A stretch of 16,606 nt of DNA, from assembly GCA_964564785.1 (NCBI GenBank), contig CAZMCT010000090.1, forward strand, positions 1 to 16,606, written 5' to 3'. Source of the DNA: CAZMCT01 sp964564785 (lineage in GTDB: Bacteria > Planctomycetota > Phycisphaerae > UBA1845 > Fen-1342). Position numbers and translations under genes: made by a program. Of this stretch, positions 15,991 through 16,606 are shown in pieces. The notes below the pieces were generated by a model that did no database searches, was not told where the DNA came from, and worked only from the letters and a program-made list of their open reading frames with translations. The first letter of the stretch is position 1; the number at the start of each line of letters is the position of its first letter.

Positions 15991-16606
15991 ATGACGGTAC
16001 CAGATCGCCCCCCGATCAACCTCGTCGGTCTGCCGGGCAATGCGCACGACGGGTTCACTCGCCTGGCACGGCTGCTGCGCGAGCTGGGCGGCGAGGCTCT
16101 GCTGGCCCTGCACGCGGTCGGTGGCTGGCTGCACGACGACCCGTTGTACGCCGGGACACCGGCCCGCAGTGCGGTCGTGCTCCAGCGTTTCGACCTGCCA
16201 CTGCTCGACCGCATCGCCGCACGCGGTACGCACTTCGGCAAGCTCGGCCTGGCCGCCCCACTGATCATGACGCCCGACTACCTGCCGAACGCGGCCGACG
16301 TCTTCCCGCTCGAGTTCCTCGAGATTCAGCAACTCAACGTGCTGGTCTTCGGCCATGACTATTTCGCGGGTCTCGAGCTCGTGCCGGCCAACCTGCGGCT
16401 GCAATGCGAACGCGAGCTGCGCAGCGAGCTGATCGGGCTGCGCCAGGGCCTGCTTTCGGCGGCTGGCAAGCGCAACCTGCTGGGGCCGCTGTGCCGCGCC
16501 AGCGCCGAGCGCGTCGCCCGCATCCTCCGCGGCCTGCTGATGCTCGCCGGGCGGCAGCCGCCGCGCCGCGCGGCCGAGCTGGTCGCCGCGGCGGCCGAGG
16601 TGTGCC
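15991..16606 (+). CDS. Conserved hypothetical, nucleotidyltransferase-like (partial, runs off the window)
   Basis: An open frame from ATG 15991 continues without a stop for 205 codons to the window edge, with strong G/C third-position bias. GAGGAG (15982-15987) precedes it by only 3 bases, closer than usual. The N-terminal third (INLVGLPGNAHDGFTRLARLLRELGGEALLALHAVGG) is alpha/beta. The middle contains VFPLEFLEIQQLNVLVFGHDYFAGLEL, which resembles the region after the active site in minimal nucleotidyltransferase-like proteins of unknown function. A helical stretch rich in Arg and Leu follows. The GSxxxGxxxxxSDxD core of active nucleotidyltransferases is not seen in the visible part. The function is therefore open, and the family resemblance is from memory. 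Confidence 0.6.
   Translation, partial: MTVPDRPPINLVGLPGNAHDGFTRLARLLRELGGEALLALHAVGGWLHDDPLYAGTPARSAVVLQRFDLPLLDRIAARGTHFGKLGLAAPLIMTPDYLPNAADVFPLEFLEIQQLNVLVFGHDYFAGLELVPANLRLQCERELRSELIGLRQGLLSAAGKRNLLGPLCRASAERVARILRGLLMLAGRQPPRRAAELVAAAAEVC

Overview
The window comes from a GC-rich bacterium with strongly G/C-biased third codon positions. The gene repertoire (YacP-like NYN protein, PilZ protein, M24 peptidase joined to accB-accC, gcvH plus a single-chain gcvP, orphan DNA methyltransferase, a membrane-anchored TPR protein, and a phosphomannomutase with a Cys-rich N-terminal extension) and the many arginine- or proline-rich antisense shadow frames are compatible with a planctomycete or relative. 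That placement is an inference from overall character; no rRNA or other phylogenetic marker is present.

Layout, left to right. Bases 1-148 hold the 3' end of an unidentified gene. After a 350-base spacer come a YacP/NYN-domain RNase-like gene and a PilZ-domain gene, followed by a hairpin. A second 335-base spacer leads into an M24 (Xaa-Pro) peptidase whose stop overlaps the start of accB, followed by accC. These two encode the biotin carrier and biotin carboxylase of acetyl-CoA carboxylase. A 260-base spacer with nested inverted repeats separates accC from gcvH and gcvP, two components of the glycine cleavage system. Next is a solitary beta-type DNA amino-methyltransferase with its own near-consensus sigma70 promoter and an AT-rich 14-bp palindrome inside its first codons. 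A two-TM, TPR-like protein follows it on the same strand.

From about 11.0 to 14.55 kb the genes run on the minus strand. They are a phosphomannomutase/phosphoglucomutase, an M16-family protease homologue that has lost the first zinc histidine, a good intrinsic terminator, and an SMR (SugE/Gdx-like) transporter that lacks its fourth membrane helix and is probably a pseudogene. Divergent from the mutase, on the plus strand, is an unrecognised 362-residue protein with a CxCxxC cluster. The window ends inside a conserved-hypothetical, nucleotidyltransferase-like gene that runs off the edge.

Most of the window is housekeeping metabolism (fatty-acid initiation, glycine cleavage, sugar-phosphate isomerisation). 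I see no CRISPR array, transposon, tRNA or rRNA, and no complete new multi-gene defence or biosynthetic system. The items most worth a second look are the methyltransferase control region (promoter, palindrome and rare-codon run), the Cys-rich extension on the phosphomannomutase, the M16 protein with AxxEH in place of HxxEH, the decaying SMR gene, and the structured accC-gcvH leader.
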